Source of the DNA: Sepiola atlantica
Lineage: Eukaryota > Mollusca > Cephalopoda > Sepiida > Sepiolidae
Length of the DNA: 64,000 nucleotides
Assembly (NCBI GenBank): GCA_963556195.1
Contig: OY744521.1
Coordinates: 131,537,788-131,601,787 of the forward strand
Direction of reading: 5' to 3'
Numbering within the stretch: the stretch's first letter is position 1; the number at the start of each line of letters is the position of its first letter. The notes below the pieces were generated by a model. It had not been told where the DNA came from and searched no databases. It saw nothing but the letters and a program-made list of their open reading frames with translations. Below are positions 9,807 to 24,659 of this stretch, in pieces. A program made the translations under genes and the position numbers.

Positions 9807-10760
9807 ACAATTTAAAACCCAAAATTATCAATTTATCCACATACACATTTACAAATGAGGAAATAGAAATACTAAAATTAGGCCTCAAATTCTGCCCAAC
9901 TCCCAAAAGTAATATCACGGAACTGAGGAAGGACCTTAAAGAATTTGAACGCAAATTACGACTAATAGAAACACTAAACAATAAAGATAACAAAACAGAT
10001 CAGTCATTAGTGAGAAACAAATCAACATATTTCCCTAACAAACACAACAATACGAAAGAACTAAACACCTACTTTGAAAACCTATGGAACATCAACCCTC
10101 AGAGTAAAACTAAACCTACCAGTAACCTAACATCTAAACAAAACCAAGCACTAGATAACATCCTAAATAATAATAACATAATTATAAAAGAAGCTGACAA
10201 AGGCAGTGCGGTAGTCATCATGGACAAACATTACTATAAATCGAAAATTACAGAGGTACTAGGAAACAATGATTACTACAAATCAATTAGCACCAACATT
10301 GATAACAACACCATTTCAAAAATCACAAAACTTTGCACAACATACAATAATATACTAACAAAAAAAGAAAAAGATTTCCTAACAAACTTCATGATTAAAA
10401 CAAACAACTTCTACGGACTACCTAAGATACATAAATCAAATGAGATAAGGAATGCCATCAACACACAGGCATCAGAATATATTAGTGTCCCGAGTCCTAG
10501 TGACCTTACATTTAGACCCATAGTAGCAGGACCATCATGCCCAACAAGCAGACTAAGTAACTTAATTGACATATTACTACAACCATTCACCGATCAAGTC
10601 AAAAGCTACATAAGAGACGACATACACTTCCTAGGCTCCTTACCACAAATAGTAAATCCCGGGACTAAATTAGTTACATTTGACGTCAGCAGCTTATATA
10701 GCAACATTCCCCATGACTTAGGTAAACACGCAATATCACACTGGATGGACAAACACCCAA
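9722..10760 (+). pseudogene. PLE-1 reverse transcriptase, N-terminal half (plus-strand copy)
   Basis: The frame starts inside the low-complexity region and reads through the PLE signature upstream of the RT (INLS...EE.EILKLGLKFCPTPK near 9825-9910, then a charged helical segment), the conserved EADKGSAVVIMDKHYYKS near 10190-10240, FYGLPKIHKS near 10410, the RPIVAGPSCPTSR block near 10515-10555, and motif A FDVSSLYSNIPHD near 10675-10720. It continues open to 10837, but the last ~25 codons are out of register: comparison with the minus copy shows one extra base in the A-run at about 10757-10764 (CACCCAAAAAATAC versus CACCCACAAATAC). Confidence 0.9.
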
Positions 10761-11573
10761 AAAATACTACACCACAGATTCACCAAACAATTCATCCTCG
10801 ACAGCATAGACATTATTCTCAACAACAACTCCTTTGAGTTTAATAACAAAAACTACATCCAGATTCTAGGTACAGCAATGGGAACCAAAATGGCACCAAC
10901 ATATGGCACCCTAACACTAGCCTACCTAGAGAAGATCTTATATGAAAAGATAGAAGACATATATGGGCAGAATATTCAAACTCTCTTCATAACATCTTGG
11001 AAAAGATACCTGGATGATTGTTTTATCCTCTGGGAACCCACATGGGGGGACATCAATAAATTACACAACATACTACAGAACCTACACCCCAAGATGAAAT
11101 TCACCATTGAACACAGTCAAACAGAACTACCCTTCTTAGATGTATTGATTAAAATTAAAAACACTCACATAATCACAGACATCTACCACAAACCCACAGA
11201 CACCCAACAATATCTCCATTTTAGAAGCCATCACCCCAAAAGCTGCCTAAAATCTATACCCTACTCCCTAGCACGCAGGATCTGTACTATAGTCAGTGAC
11301 AAAGACCTCCGGATTCTCCGACTGGAGGAACTACGGAAAACTTTTAAAAGAAGGGGATACCCGCTACAAATAATACATAAAGGTATAGAACTAGCAGGAA
11401 ACATTCCATTAGAACAATTACGAATCCCAAAAAAACGAAACAAAGAACAAATATTGGCATACATCTCTACACACAACAAAAACAATCCAGAATTATTCAC
11501 AGAAATAACAAGAAACCTAACCCTACTCAACCATAACAACAAACTAAACAACATATCAAAACAACAAAAATAA
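10760..11573 (+). pseudogene. PLE-1 reverse transcriptase, C-terminal half (plus-strand copy)
   Basis: After the +1 insertion the third frame carries NNSFEFNNKNYIQILGT, GTKMAPTYG near 10880, the catalytic YLDD near 11005-11020 and FLDV near 11130, then the thumb-like basic region. It terminates at 11571 because the A-run near 11555-11562 is one base shorter than in the minus copy. The catalytic Asp pair is intact, so inactivation is by frameshift rather than active-site loss. Confidence 0.92.
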
Positions 11574-12036
11574 TAAAAAGCAAACGCCAACCGAAAAACC
11601 TCAAACAAATTTTAACCTCATCTAAACTCAACCAACACACAATACAAGGGGTCACAAAATGCAACAAGGAAAGATGTGGGGTCTGTGACATAATAATGGA
11701 GGGGAACTCATACACATTTAAAAACCCAACACAAACATTCACAATTAAAAAGACCTTAACTGCACCTCCAGGAACGTTGTCTATGTGCTAGAATGTACAA
11801 CATGTAATGAAGCTTATATAGGTGCGACGAAAACATTAAATAATAGAGTATCTTTACATAAAAGCAACATTAAAATCAAAGAAAACCGTAAATTATTCGT
11901 CTCCCAACATGTGCACTCATGCAGCGGAGGAAAATTCAAAATAATGCCAATTTTCCAAAGCCAAGACTACACTTACTTACTAACACAAGAAAAAAACTTC
12001 ATACTTAAATTTAATCCAACATTAAACAGATCATAA
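11564..12036 (+). pseudogene. PLE-1 zinc motif and GIY-YIG endonuclease (plus-strand copy)
   Basis: The segment 11564-11791 carries the CNKERCGVC zinc-binding motif and stops at TAG 11789. The overlapping -1 frame (from about 11749 to the TAA at 12034-12036) carries VVYVLEC...EAYIGATK, LNNRVSLHKSN and the terminal QEKNFILKFNPTLNR, that is the GIY-YIG endonuclease. The frame offset is identical to the minus-strand copy; here the slip site reads T AAA AAG (11746-11752) rather than A AAA AAG. The stop at 12034 is at the same alignment position as in the minus copy. Confidence 0.88.
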
Positions 12037-12316
12037 CTCTAACAACACACACTTTGATCACACTTTATCCACCTCTAGTTAAGTACAAACATAAATAACT
12101 ATTTATAGTTATCTATAGACTGGAAAATTCTTATTCAAGGAAGATAATATTAGTACATAACTTCTTATTGCGCACTTCTACACAGCTATGAGTCAAATAG
12201 CAACTTGTGTTAAATGAATCATTTACAATAGACATTAAATTTGCACATAAAATACCGAACTATGAAATCGGCCAAACCAAGTTCAAATCTATTTAGACCG
12301 TTTGCATTAATTTATC

Positions 12317-12341
12317 TTTTGCAAATATGTGTGTATATTTA

Positions 12342-12372
<31 letters not shown>

Positions 12373-12387
12373 ATGTATGTATGTATG

Positions 12388-12450
<63 letters not shown>

Positions 12451-12471
12451 ATATGTATGTATGTGTATATA
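12317..12471. repeat. GT/ATGT/TA compound microsatellite in PLE-1 3' region
   Basis: Mirror of the tract at 5395-5513, with slightly different repeat counts. It belongs to the element's 3' untranslated sequence. Confidence 0.9.
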
Positions 12472-12669
12472 ATTCAACCTTTATCCCCCTCTCTGTCACT
12501 ATAACCACACGCCTGTGGGTGCGCGCGCATGGGTGTGTGTGTGCGTGTTTGTGTGTGTGTGTGCGTATGTATCGCTCACCTATTCACAAGACTCAAGACC
12601 ACACGCATACGGACACACACGCGCGCAGACACCACTTCAATTTTTGGAGACGACAAAAAGCAATAAAAA

Positions 12670-13167
<498 letters not shown>

Positions 13168-16100
13168 AGTACATTTTTTACCTGCGGGGGCTCGGAAATA
13201 CCCGACTAGTAGACATGCGCCAACTATCCTCTCTCGGAGTGTTGCACTCTATCTAAGAGAAGGTAAATTCTGATAATAAACCCATGCTACTAACAATTTA
13301 CGTCTTGGCAGCAAACCGTTAGGGAGAGAGACTTCCTTAGTCTTGATCGACAACCTTCCTAGAGCTGGAATCTCGAACAATGTATCCGGTTTGCAAACCT
13401 ATAATTTCTTAAGGAGTATATGGGTTCTGACTATCGCCCGGCCTTCGCACTCCTTCTTTGTCTATTAGCATAGCGTAGAAGTACAACCACTCTAAAGACG
13501 CCTTGTACTTGACCTTGTTCTCTTAATAGGGCAATGCACGTCGTCTCTCTTTCTCTCTATCCGAGAAACTTATGGAAATATTTTTGTCACTAATGTTTAC
13601 ATTGCTAGTCGCTTTTGTTCTGACAGGTTGAGAATACAGGTTAGGCAGCGAGTATGTCTGCTGTTTCGCACTAGTAGTTAGGAGCCCTAACTCTTAGGTA
13701 ACGCTAAGAACGACTGTTCCGTCAAAGGTTGCATACTATCGTGGGTAACTGTACGTGCCATATCGCGCATGCAGAAGGGCCCTATAGTTATCCCCGGTGG
13801 GATTTCCCCAGGCCACGACCCCATGGACCAAGTCACTACTAATGGAGCTTATTGGTACCTCACAAGCACCCACGTTGCTCTCCCCACTCTAACTCAAATA
13901 AACATAAAAAACCTAAACCAGATACCCAACAAAAAACATTTTCGCCTCCGCCCTTGAGGCTCGTATTCACAAATATCCGGGGACTTAGAACCAACATTCA
14001 CGACGTAGACACTTTTTCTTGACACACTCTCCGGATAACCATAGCTATAAGTGAAACGAACCTGCAATCCTCAATTCCCTCTTACCACTTTGATATGACT
14101 GATTACCTTTTAATCAACCGTAAGGACTCTGACAAACATATGCATTGGGTATGAGTTTATTTTTGGAACAACCTCCCTTTGGCTAGAGAACATAGGTTAC
14201 AAGCAGATGACCAAGCCTACATGTACTTTAGATTGACCTTACATCCCAAAGTTAGTTACTAATATTTCGGTACTAGTCCAGGGTTTGCGCCTAATTTCCG
14301 TGACTGCTCGGAAGCAGCGATCCGACAGCTCACGGAAGCGTCCGAGACCTGCCGAGTCGAAAACGAGGCTGTAAACAAAACTGGAAAAAAAGTCTGTCGC
14401 GCAACCCTCGGCGACTCGGATGCTCAGGGCATACGGTGGAAATAGACGAGTCTCTATTCAACCACCGGAAAAACAAAACAAAAAAACAAACAATGCTGGG
14501 CGTGTTCTCCAGCCGCTCTGGGTCTTCGGGGGGGGGGATACGACGACGCAGAAAAGGAGGGGTTTTCTGATGACAGTGCCTAACAGGAATACCGAAAACC
14601 TCCTTCCAATGATCAAGCAGTACCTGGGACGACGGTAGTATCCGATTACTGGAGGGCGTATAACAGTGTTTCGCTAAGGTTAACAAAACAAGCGACAGCA
14701 AAAGTAGCAGTAAACCTTGAACATCTACGAGAAAATATACGTAATTACCTCCCCCCAAAAATATATATAAAAAATAACTTGCCTAATTTTAAAATTGACT
14801 TGAAAAAAAGCATAAAAATGTTTAATTGTGCCCACGAAAACAATAAAAAAAAAGATTATTTTCAGCTAAGGGTTAGTTCATTTCTCTCATTTTTTATAAA
14901 AAATATATGCATTTCTTTTTTTTTTCGTATATTCATCGTCTTATATTGTCGTCTGCCAACCTTCCATTTTTTTGCACGATTTTTCGGTTTTGTTTATGCA
15001 GCCGCGTTTTCGTCTCGACAGCCTCGTTTTCGACTCGGCAGGTCTCGGATGCTTCCACGACCTGTCAGATCGATGCGGCCGAGCAGTCACGGAAATTAGG
15101 CGCAAACCCTGGAGTAGTACCTATCTTTCTTATATCGTTCTGTTTCGACCCAGGACTGTTCACTACTTGACTCTGTCTCTGAAACCTTAGATAGAGCATC
15201 CTTACTCGACTCGAATACCCAAATCCATGTATTTTGGGACTTTAATTTCAGGTTTATCTATGCAGCTGGGAACTCTACCGTTAATCTCTCTTCAGCTCAC
15301 GACATCTCACAGGCTGTCACTTTTCCAACCGGTCTTCCGGATCGCGCGGATAAGCAAGCCTCACTTCTCAACTTGTTCTTGACATCACTACCTGAGGCTT
15401 GTGTGGCGAATTCCCATAGCCCGCTCGGAAACTATGATCACGTCGTGGTAATGATACTTATCACCTTAAAAACTCGTCCAAAAGCTGAAGAGCCGTTGCT
15501 TAAAACGACGACAAACTATGAGCAGGCTTATTTTGAATCCCTCAGTTATCATATCAGCGACGCGCCATGGGGTGTAACCTCCTCACTTCCTACTGGTCAG
15601 TGTTCATATGAGCAAACAAAATGGGTCAAAGCAGGCATTGATGCTTATTTCTCCATGCAAAAATTCTTCAGCAAACCCCACTCCCCTCAATGGTTAACCT
15701 CAGAATGTGCAAGTGGAATTGCTGAAAGGCAAATTACATTCCGAAAATTCGGCCGCCATAAGTCAACTGCGAATAGACAAAAAATTGTAAAGGCAAGAAA
15801 TGATGGCAAAGTAGTGATAGATGAAGCAAAGTGGAGGCATACAGAGATAACCAAAAAACGCATTCAGTCAAAGAAACTAGGAACTCGTGATTTCTGGAAA
15901 TGTACAATAATGTTACAAACAATGGACAATCGACAATCCTCCCGCTATCAAATCACAACGATAAGGCAACTGATAAGGCTAGACTACTTGCCCAGCGTTT
16001 CGCCTTAACCTCCACTCTGGACTCGGCAAACAACCCCATCCCTAAATTCGCATTACGGACGAAAGCCATAATATAAAACCGGGTAATCACCACGTCTGAA

Positions 16101-16225
16101 GTGAAATACACTATCAAACACCCTTGACACCCCTAAAGCTTCTGGGTCTGATCTTATACCAGTAATAGTATTTAAAAAATGCTCTGCTGAGCTGGCCTGT
16201 GTCCTCTCCAAACTATACAATCCGC
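13168..16225 (+). mobile_element. jockey-like LINE, 5' half, split by a DNA element
   Basis: From about 13175 to 13960 is GC-richer sequence compatible with a LINE 5' untranslated region and start. From about 13965 the translation reads FANIRGLRTNI, AISETNL and similar phrases of an AP-type endonuclease (N-I-R-G-L and S-E-T-N motifs). After the insertion it resumes near 15170, and 15373-16008 is an open frame of 211 codons containing SPLGNYDHVVV (the catalytic D-H near the endonuclease C-terminus), APWGVTSSLP and a basic linker with LGTRDFWK. Near 16110-16215 the start of the RT appears (TPKASGSDLIPVIVFKKCS). The rest of the RT is missing. Several stops and shifts make it non-functional. Confidence 0.8.
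14278..15112. mobile_element. DNA element with ~94-bp terminal inverted repeats, nested in the LINE
   Basis: 14278-14371 and 15019-15112 are imperfect inverted repeats beginning CCAGGGTTTGCGCCTAATTT and including CCGAGACCTGCCGAGTCGAAAA. The ~650-bp interior shows no transposase and no convincing frame, so this is a non-autonomous, MITE-like element. The CAGGG start resembles hAT ends, but I cannot find a clean 8-bp target duplication. The flanks (TACTAGT / AGTAGTA) are nearly palindromic and allow only a 3-bp AGT duplication. It interrupts the LINE endonuclease coding sequence, so it inserted later. Confidence 0.75.
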
Positions 16226-17126
<901 letters not shown>

Positions 17127-17163
17127 TATATAATATTTATGAATAAATATTAAATTATTAATA

Positions 17164-17208
17164 CCTACAGACGCTAGCGTTTCAAGCTGTTGCTCTCATC
17201 AGTGCAGG
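17164..17208 (-). ncRNA. type I hammerhead ribozyme, locus 2 unit 1, apparently intact
   Basis: Minus strand: stem I CCTGCA, core CTGATGA, stem II GAGC-AACA-GCTT, core GAAA, palindromic stem III ACGCTAGCGT, cleavage triplet GTC, stem I return TGTAGG. Stem I pairs over 6 bp with one G-U; stem II closes with a G-U pair. All core residues are canonical. Confidence 0.85.
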
Positions 17209-17233
17209 AAAGTAACAATTTCAGACGGTCGGA

Positions 17234-17277
17234 AGGCGCGAACTCGTTTCACAGAGTCAGCCGTATCCACCCGGCCA
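17234..17277 (-). promoter_or_regulatory. tRNA-like pol III boxes, locus 2 unit 1
   Basis: On the minus strand 17277-17267 reads TGGCCGGGTGG (box A-like) and 17244-17234 reads GAGTTCGCGCCT-like (box B). Both are one or two changes further from consensus than in unit 2, with the same spacing. Confidence 0.5.
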
Positions 17278-17490
17278 ACGGAAACTGTCACGTAATCAAG
17301 GGAAATTGAGATCTATATGTATCTAGAAGCGAGCACAGATAGAAGACTAGTCGAGAGTGTTCAACGAACGTATTCGGAACTTTGCATTAGAGCTTTTTGA
17401 CAGTCTATTTTTCATCCCCGAGAGTGCTTAACTTTAATTTCTTAAAGGGGCTTAGTGTAATATTTATAAATAAATATTAAATTATTAATA

Positions 17491-17536
17491 CCTACAGATG
17501 CTAACGTTTCAAGCTTATTGTACTCATCAGTGCAGG
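17491..17536 (-). pseudogene. hammerhead motif, locus 2 unit 2, stem II and III damaged
   Basis: Stem I strands CCTGCA and TGTAGG and both cores (CTGATGA, GAAA) are kept, but stem II reads GTAC...GCTT and no longer pairs well, stem III has a mismatch (ACGTTAGCAT), and the cleavage triplet is ATC. Reduced or no activity is expected. Confidence 0.6.
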
Positions 17537-17561
17537 AACGTAACTATTTCAGACGGTCGGG

Positions 17562-17605
17562 AGGCGCGAACCCGGTTCACAGAGTCAGCCGTATCCACTA
17601 GGCCA
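17562..17605 (-). promoter_or_regulatory. tRNA-like pol III boxes, locus 2 unit 2
   Basis: On the minus strand 17605-17595 reads TGGCCTAGTGG, an exact match to the box A consensus TRGCNNAGYGG, and 17572-17562 reads GGTTCGCGCCT, 9 of 11 to box B. The 22-nt spacing is shorter than in a real tRNA, so this is a tRNA-derived promoter rather than a tRNA gene. Confidence 0.6.
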
Positions 17606-17636
17606 ACGGAAACTGTCACGTAATTAAGGGAAATTA

Positions 17637-17695
<59 letters not shown>

Positions 17696-17805
17696 TAGAA
17701 GCGGACACAGATAGAAGACTAGTCGAGGGTGTTCGACGAACGTATTCGGATCTTTGCATTAGAGCTTTTTGACACAGATAGAAGACTAGTCGAGATATAC
17801 ATATA

Positions 17806-17807
<2 letters not shown>

Positions 17808-17871
<64 letters not shown>
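17808..17871. repeat. (TA)n microsatellite
   Basis: Uninterrupted TA dinucleotides marking the right edge of hammerhead repeat locus 2. Confidence 0.95.
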
Positions 17872-17872
<1 letters not shown>

Positions 17873-18210
17873 TTGTATTACTATACATCTATAATATATG
17901 TTCGCACACCATTTCTTTTTACCCCCCGACCCTTTTAACATCTTTTCAGATATTCCGCTCGATTAATATGAATTTTCTAAGCTTATCTCTTTACTTTTCG
18001 TTAAATATGTGTTTCTTTTTTTCTTATTATCCCATGTTCCTCCCCTCTCTTTCGCTTTTTACTTCATACACATGCATTCTTCGTCCGCAATTCCAATTAT
18101 TGTCTTTTTAATGTTATTCTTTTGCACATGATTTGTTTTCTGTTTTCGTTGTACATGCTAGATCTCAATAGGATTTAGATGTATAGACACAAATATATGT
18201 ATACACACGT

Positions 18211-18263
<53 letters not shown>

Positions 18264-19816
18264 TATATATATATATATATATAGGTAAACATATAGACAT
18301 ATACATGATGCATACGTACATATATACATTCATTCAAATAAATAGAAAGACAGATAGTAAAGGAATTAAGATGTCTGATTGTATTTATGTGTGTAGATGT
18401 TGGTGTGCTTTCATATTTCTTCGTTTCTCTGTACGTTCTTACTCCTACTCTTTATTTATCTGCGTCCTTCCTTCTTCGTGTTCACCGCAGTTATGTTGCA
18501 GTCCGAGGAAAGCTGCGAGCGAAGAGCAGGTGCACTAGAAACAAGTGACTCAATTATCGAAATGTCGATGTCATCTTTTGGATCCTTGGGAATTCACGCA
18601 GGCCACGTAATTCTTCTCTTAAACGCTCTCACCACAATCCACCCTCATGCGTAACCCATTCGCCGCACACATGCGCGTCCTGTATCCATCCTCTTTCCAA
18701 TATTCTTACTTGTTCATTATTCATCCTCATCATTCAAACACGATTTTCTTTAATGCACATTGTATCGCGATAATGTTGACCACTTTTTTCAAATTATTTT
18801 TATGTCTATTATTGAAACGACTCTAGTATAAAGTGTTGATTTATAATCAAGAACACTTTGGAAAAAGTGGAAAAGCCATAAAAGGTGCTGCTCAGTCAGC
18901 CGCAAAGAAGGTACATTTTTTCTACCAGAATAGAAAACTTATCACAACTACTTATATCTTTTATCTTTATTAAGCTCCCATTCGCCTGCCCTCCGAGTGT
19001 TCTTGCCAAATTTGGGCTAATGTACCAACTATTAATATCGTGAACTTGAGCGGAGTGCAAATATCATTTCTTAGCTAATAGCTTCCGCACTGACTGACAA
19101 CCTACAGCTCACACTCCATCGCCGCAGTGTTTCATCCCTATGTTTGTTTTACGATTACTTACACGGAATGTGCTTTGTTGAACATAACGATATTTGTATC
19201 CATTCAACATTAATTCCCACGACTCAGCCGACTAGCGGCAAAATCACACCCCTTTCACTGTAGAGATCTCTATATACCGGAAGATTGTCTACTCTAATAA
19301 CTACTTTCTACGGACAGCTTGCCTTTGGAATACCATTCTTGTTTCTTGTTTTCCCCGGCCGTTCTAAAATGCAGAAACTTACATGTAATGTGAAAAAACA
19401 TCAAGCTGCCGAACTCCCCACCGAGGTGAAACCCTATATATATATGACCCTTATCACAGTAGTCCTTTACGCTTGAGTAGTGATATGACGTATTGGGCTC
19501 AACATATGTTTAGTTTTAGTGGGAATAGTCGATTTGATCACAAGTATCCAGCTGATAAGTTGCCAGCACAGCTTTTTTAATCATACAACGTACAAACTTA
19601 TATGCTATTAAGTAACACATATTTAAACTATGACTCAGTCTTATTCTGACATACTACTTAATCTACCTAGTTGTCAAAAACATTTTGAGACCGTTTATAT
19701 GAAAACATTTGGATATTAAATGAAGTAATATCTACCAGCCAGTGAGGAACACATGAGTGTTTTGTAATTTGGCGGATGCTTAGATTTATTGTATATATCA
19801 ATTTTGTTATCTTCTT
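17872..19816. other. AT-rich sequence, no gene recognised
   Basis: Contains a (TA)n tract at 18213-18283. Short open frames (for example 18397-18654 and 19285-19476) show no recognisable domain. A pyrimidine-rich stretch spans about 17900-18100. Confidence 0.55.
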
Positions 19817-19820
19817 TATA

Positions 19821-19904
<84 letters not shown>
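19817..19904. repeat. (TA)n microsatellite
   Basis: Nearly pure TA dinucleotides with one CA interruption near 19838. Confidence 0.95.
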
Positions 19905-23320
<3,416 letters not shown>

Positions 23321-23764
23321 CTAATGCATATCACAGACTAACGAACTCCAGATTTCTGTGATAATAAATATCACGTATGAGGGGGATATAAAACAGTGTG
23401 AATTATAAACCAAATCGTAAAATAGACCATTCACGAGAATCAAGCCTGCAGCGCACAAAAAAGTGAAGCCAAATGTACGTTCTAACACTGCGTTTAGGTA
23501 AGAAAACTTATTTGTGTATGCAGTACCATTATCAAATGAAAGGGTTATTGCTGGACTGGGAACGTTTACAATCAGCAAAGAGAACATGAGAAAGGGACAA
23601 ATGTAGAAAATCTGCCTGCGAGGAAGCATCATCTGAATCCGGTATAAGGTGTACTGCTTGCCTACTGCGTCTAAGGCTTGTAAACAATCTATAGATACGC
23701 TAAGCCATTTTACCTCCATACGTGCGTTTACATTCAACATCCTTATTTTAAATGATGGGATCAT
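23321..23764 (-). CDS. hypothetical 147-codon open frame, possible gene remnant
   Basis: This is the longest open frame that is neither microsatellite nor retroelement. It has a hydrophobic stretch (IFYICPFLMFSLLIVNV, residues ~52-68) preceded by YTLYRIQMMLPRRQ, and a second hydrophobic stretch around residues 97-120. The first part is faintly like the pre-TM1/TM1 region of Cys-loop receptors (basic residues followed by FYI...), a family expanded in octopus chemotactile receptors, but the expected TM2 pattern is absent. In-frame stops lie just upstream, and a TTTCAG acceptor-like site lies ~110 bp upstream on the minus strand. Chance openness is possible; I do not assign a function. Confidence 0.2.
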   Translation of the reverse strand: MIPSFKIRMLNVNARMEVKWLSVSIDCLQALDAVGKQYTLYRIQMMLPRRQIFYICPFLMFSLLIVNVPSPAITLSFDNGTAYTNKFSYLNAVLERTFGFTFLCAAGLILVNGLFYDLVYNSHCFISPSYVIFIITEIWSSLVCDMH

Positions 23765-23904
23765 CCAATCGCCGACCGAAATTTATTATTTTGGCCAACT
23801 GATGTCGTGTTTTTGCTGAAAGTTGAATTAAAAATAGAACAAAATTTATTTGCCTTATTGCTAATATCAAAATGTATTATGTGTTGTTCTTCTATATTGG
23901 TGGG

Positions 23905-24310
23905 AAAAAGTCAGAGAAAAAAGGAAGAGAATAAAAAGTGAAGAAAACAGACATAAAATGGTCAGAACAAGTAACAAAAAACATAACTAAAATGTGTCAA
24001 TAAACCAAGCACATTTTAGAAACAGAAAACGTTATTGAATTAAAAATTCACAAAAATAACTCAAAGAAATCACTCACAAAATAGTCACATAATAAATGTC
24101 AGCAAAGATAGTCACAATATAAGTCCCAGAAGAAGTCACTGAAAATAACGATACAAGACTATTTACAGAAAGTCACAAAAAGAGTGTATTTGATATGAAT
24201 CGCAGAAAAAGTAACAGGAAAAGTAATAGAAAACATTACAGAAATTCTTATGAAAAAATAGTCCCAGACAAAATAGGTTAAGAAAATTTCACAGAAGAAC
24301 ATCCAAGAAT
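23905..24310. repeat. degenerate AAAGTCACAGA-type minisatellite
   Basis: Purine-rich sequence in which GTCAC, GTCAG or GTCCCAGA recurs about every 11-20 bases, separated by A-rich spacers. At least 15 recognisable units occur, none identical. It looks like an old, decayed tandem array. Confidence 0.6.
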
Positions 24311-24625
24311 AATTGTACTGCATAGAAGGTTCTGATACAAATAATTAGTGTTAGAATTTTAAATAATACGTAATAGCTTTGTATAAGTGGGAATTCATTA
24401 GTTAACTTATTACCAGAGCAATACAGAAACAATGCTACACTTCTCTGTTTTCTTATGTGATACTTTTTCGGAACTTAATTTGCATTAAAATATTACTGAG
24501 GGTATTTGCTCTCATCTCATTTTTTTAATTACCGAAATTAAGTCCAATGATCGAAAAGTGTAACATAGGTATAGTGGGCAAGTAGTAATTATGTGTGAAT
24601 GAGAGTGAGTGAATAAGAATTACAC

Positions 24626-24659
<34 letters not shown>

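Larger units (their letters stand above)
17133..17807 (-). mobile_element. HH-SINE locus 2: ~327-bp tandem dimer with tRNA-like promoter and hammerhead
   Basis: Two units, with equivalent landmarks at 17164 and 17491 (period 327). Read on the minus strand each unit has a tRNA-like block (box A and box B), then a type I hammerhead, then an AT-rich tail. Both units share TTCAGACGGTCGG, CACAGAGTCAGCCGTATCCA and CAACGGAAACTGTCACGTAAT on the plus strand. Unit 2 has an internal (TA)n expansion at 17641-17690 and then a partial repeat of ACAGATAGAAGACTAGTCGA near 17708 and 17774. Tandem units with a hammerhead are the retrozyme signature; tRNA-like boxes with a hammerhead also resemble the SINE-like hammerhead repeats described in schistosomes. 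There is no protein-coding capacity, so it must use enzymes from elsewhere. Confidence 0.75.

Noticed and set aside
14330..14758. 142-codon minus-strand frame
   Set aside because: It lies inside the terminal inverted repeat element and crosses one TIR; no transposase or other domain is visible.
17562..17605. Functional tRNA gene
   Set aside because: Box A to box B spacing is too short and no cloverleaf can be drawn; it is a tRNA-derived promoter within a repeat.
23905..24310. CRISPR-like array
   Set aside because: Repeats are short, degenerate and irregularly spaced, and the genome is clearly eukaryotic.
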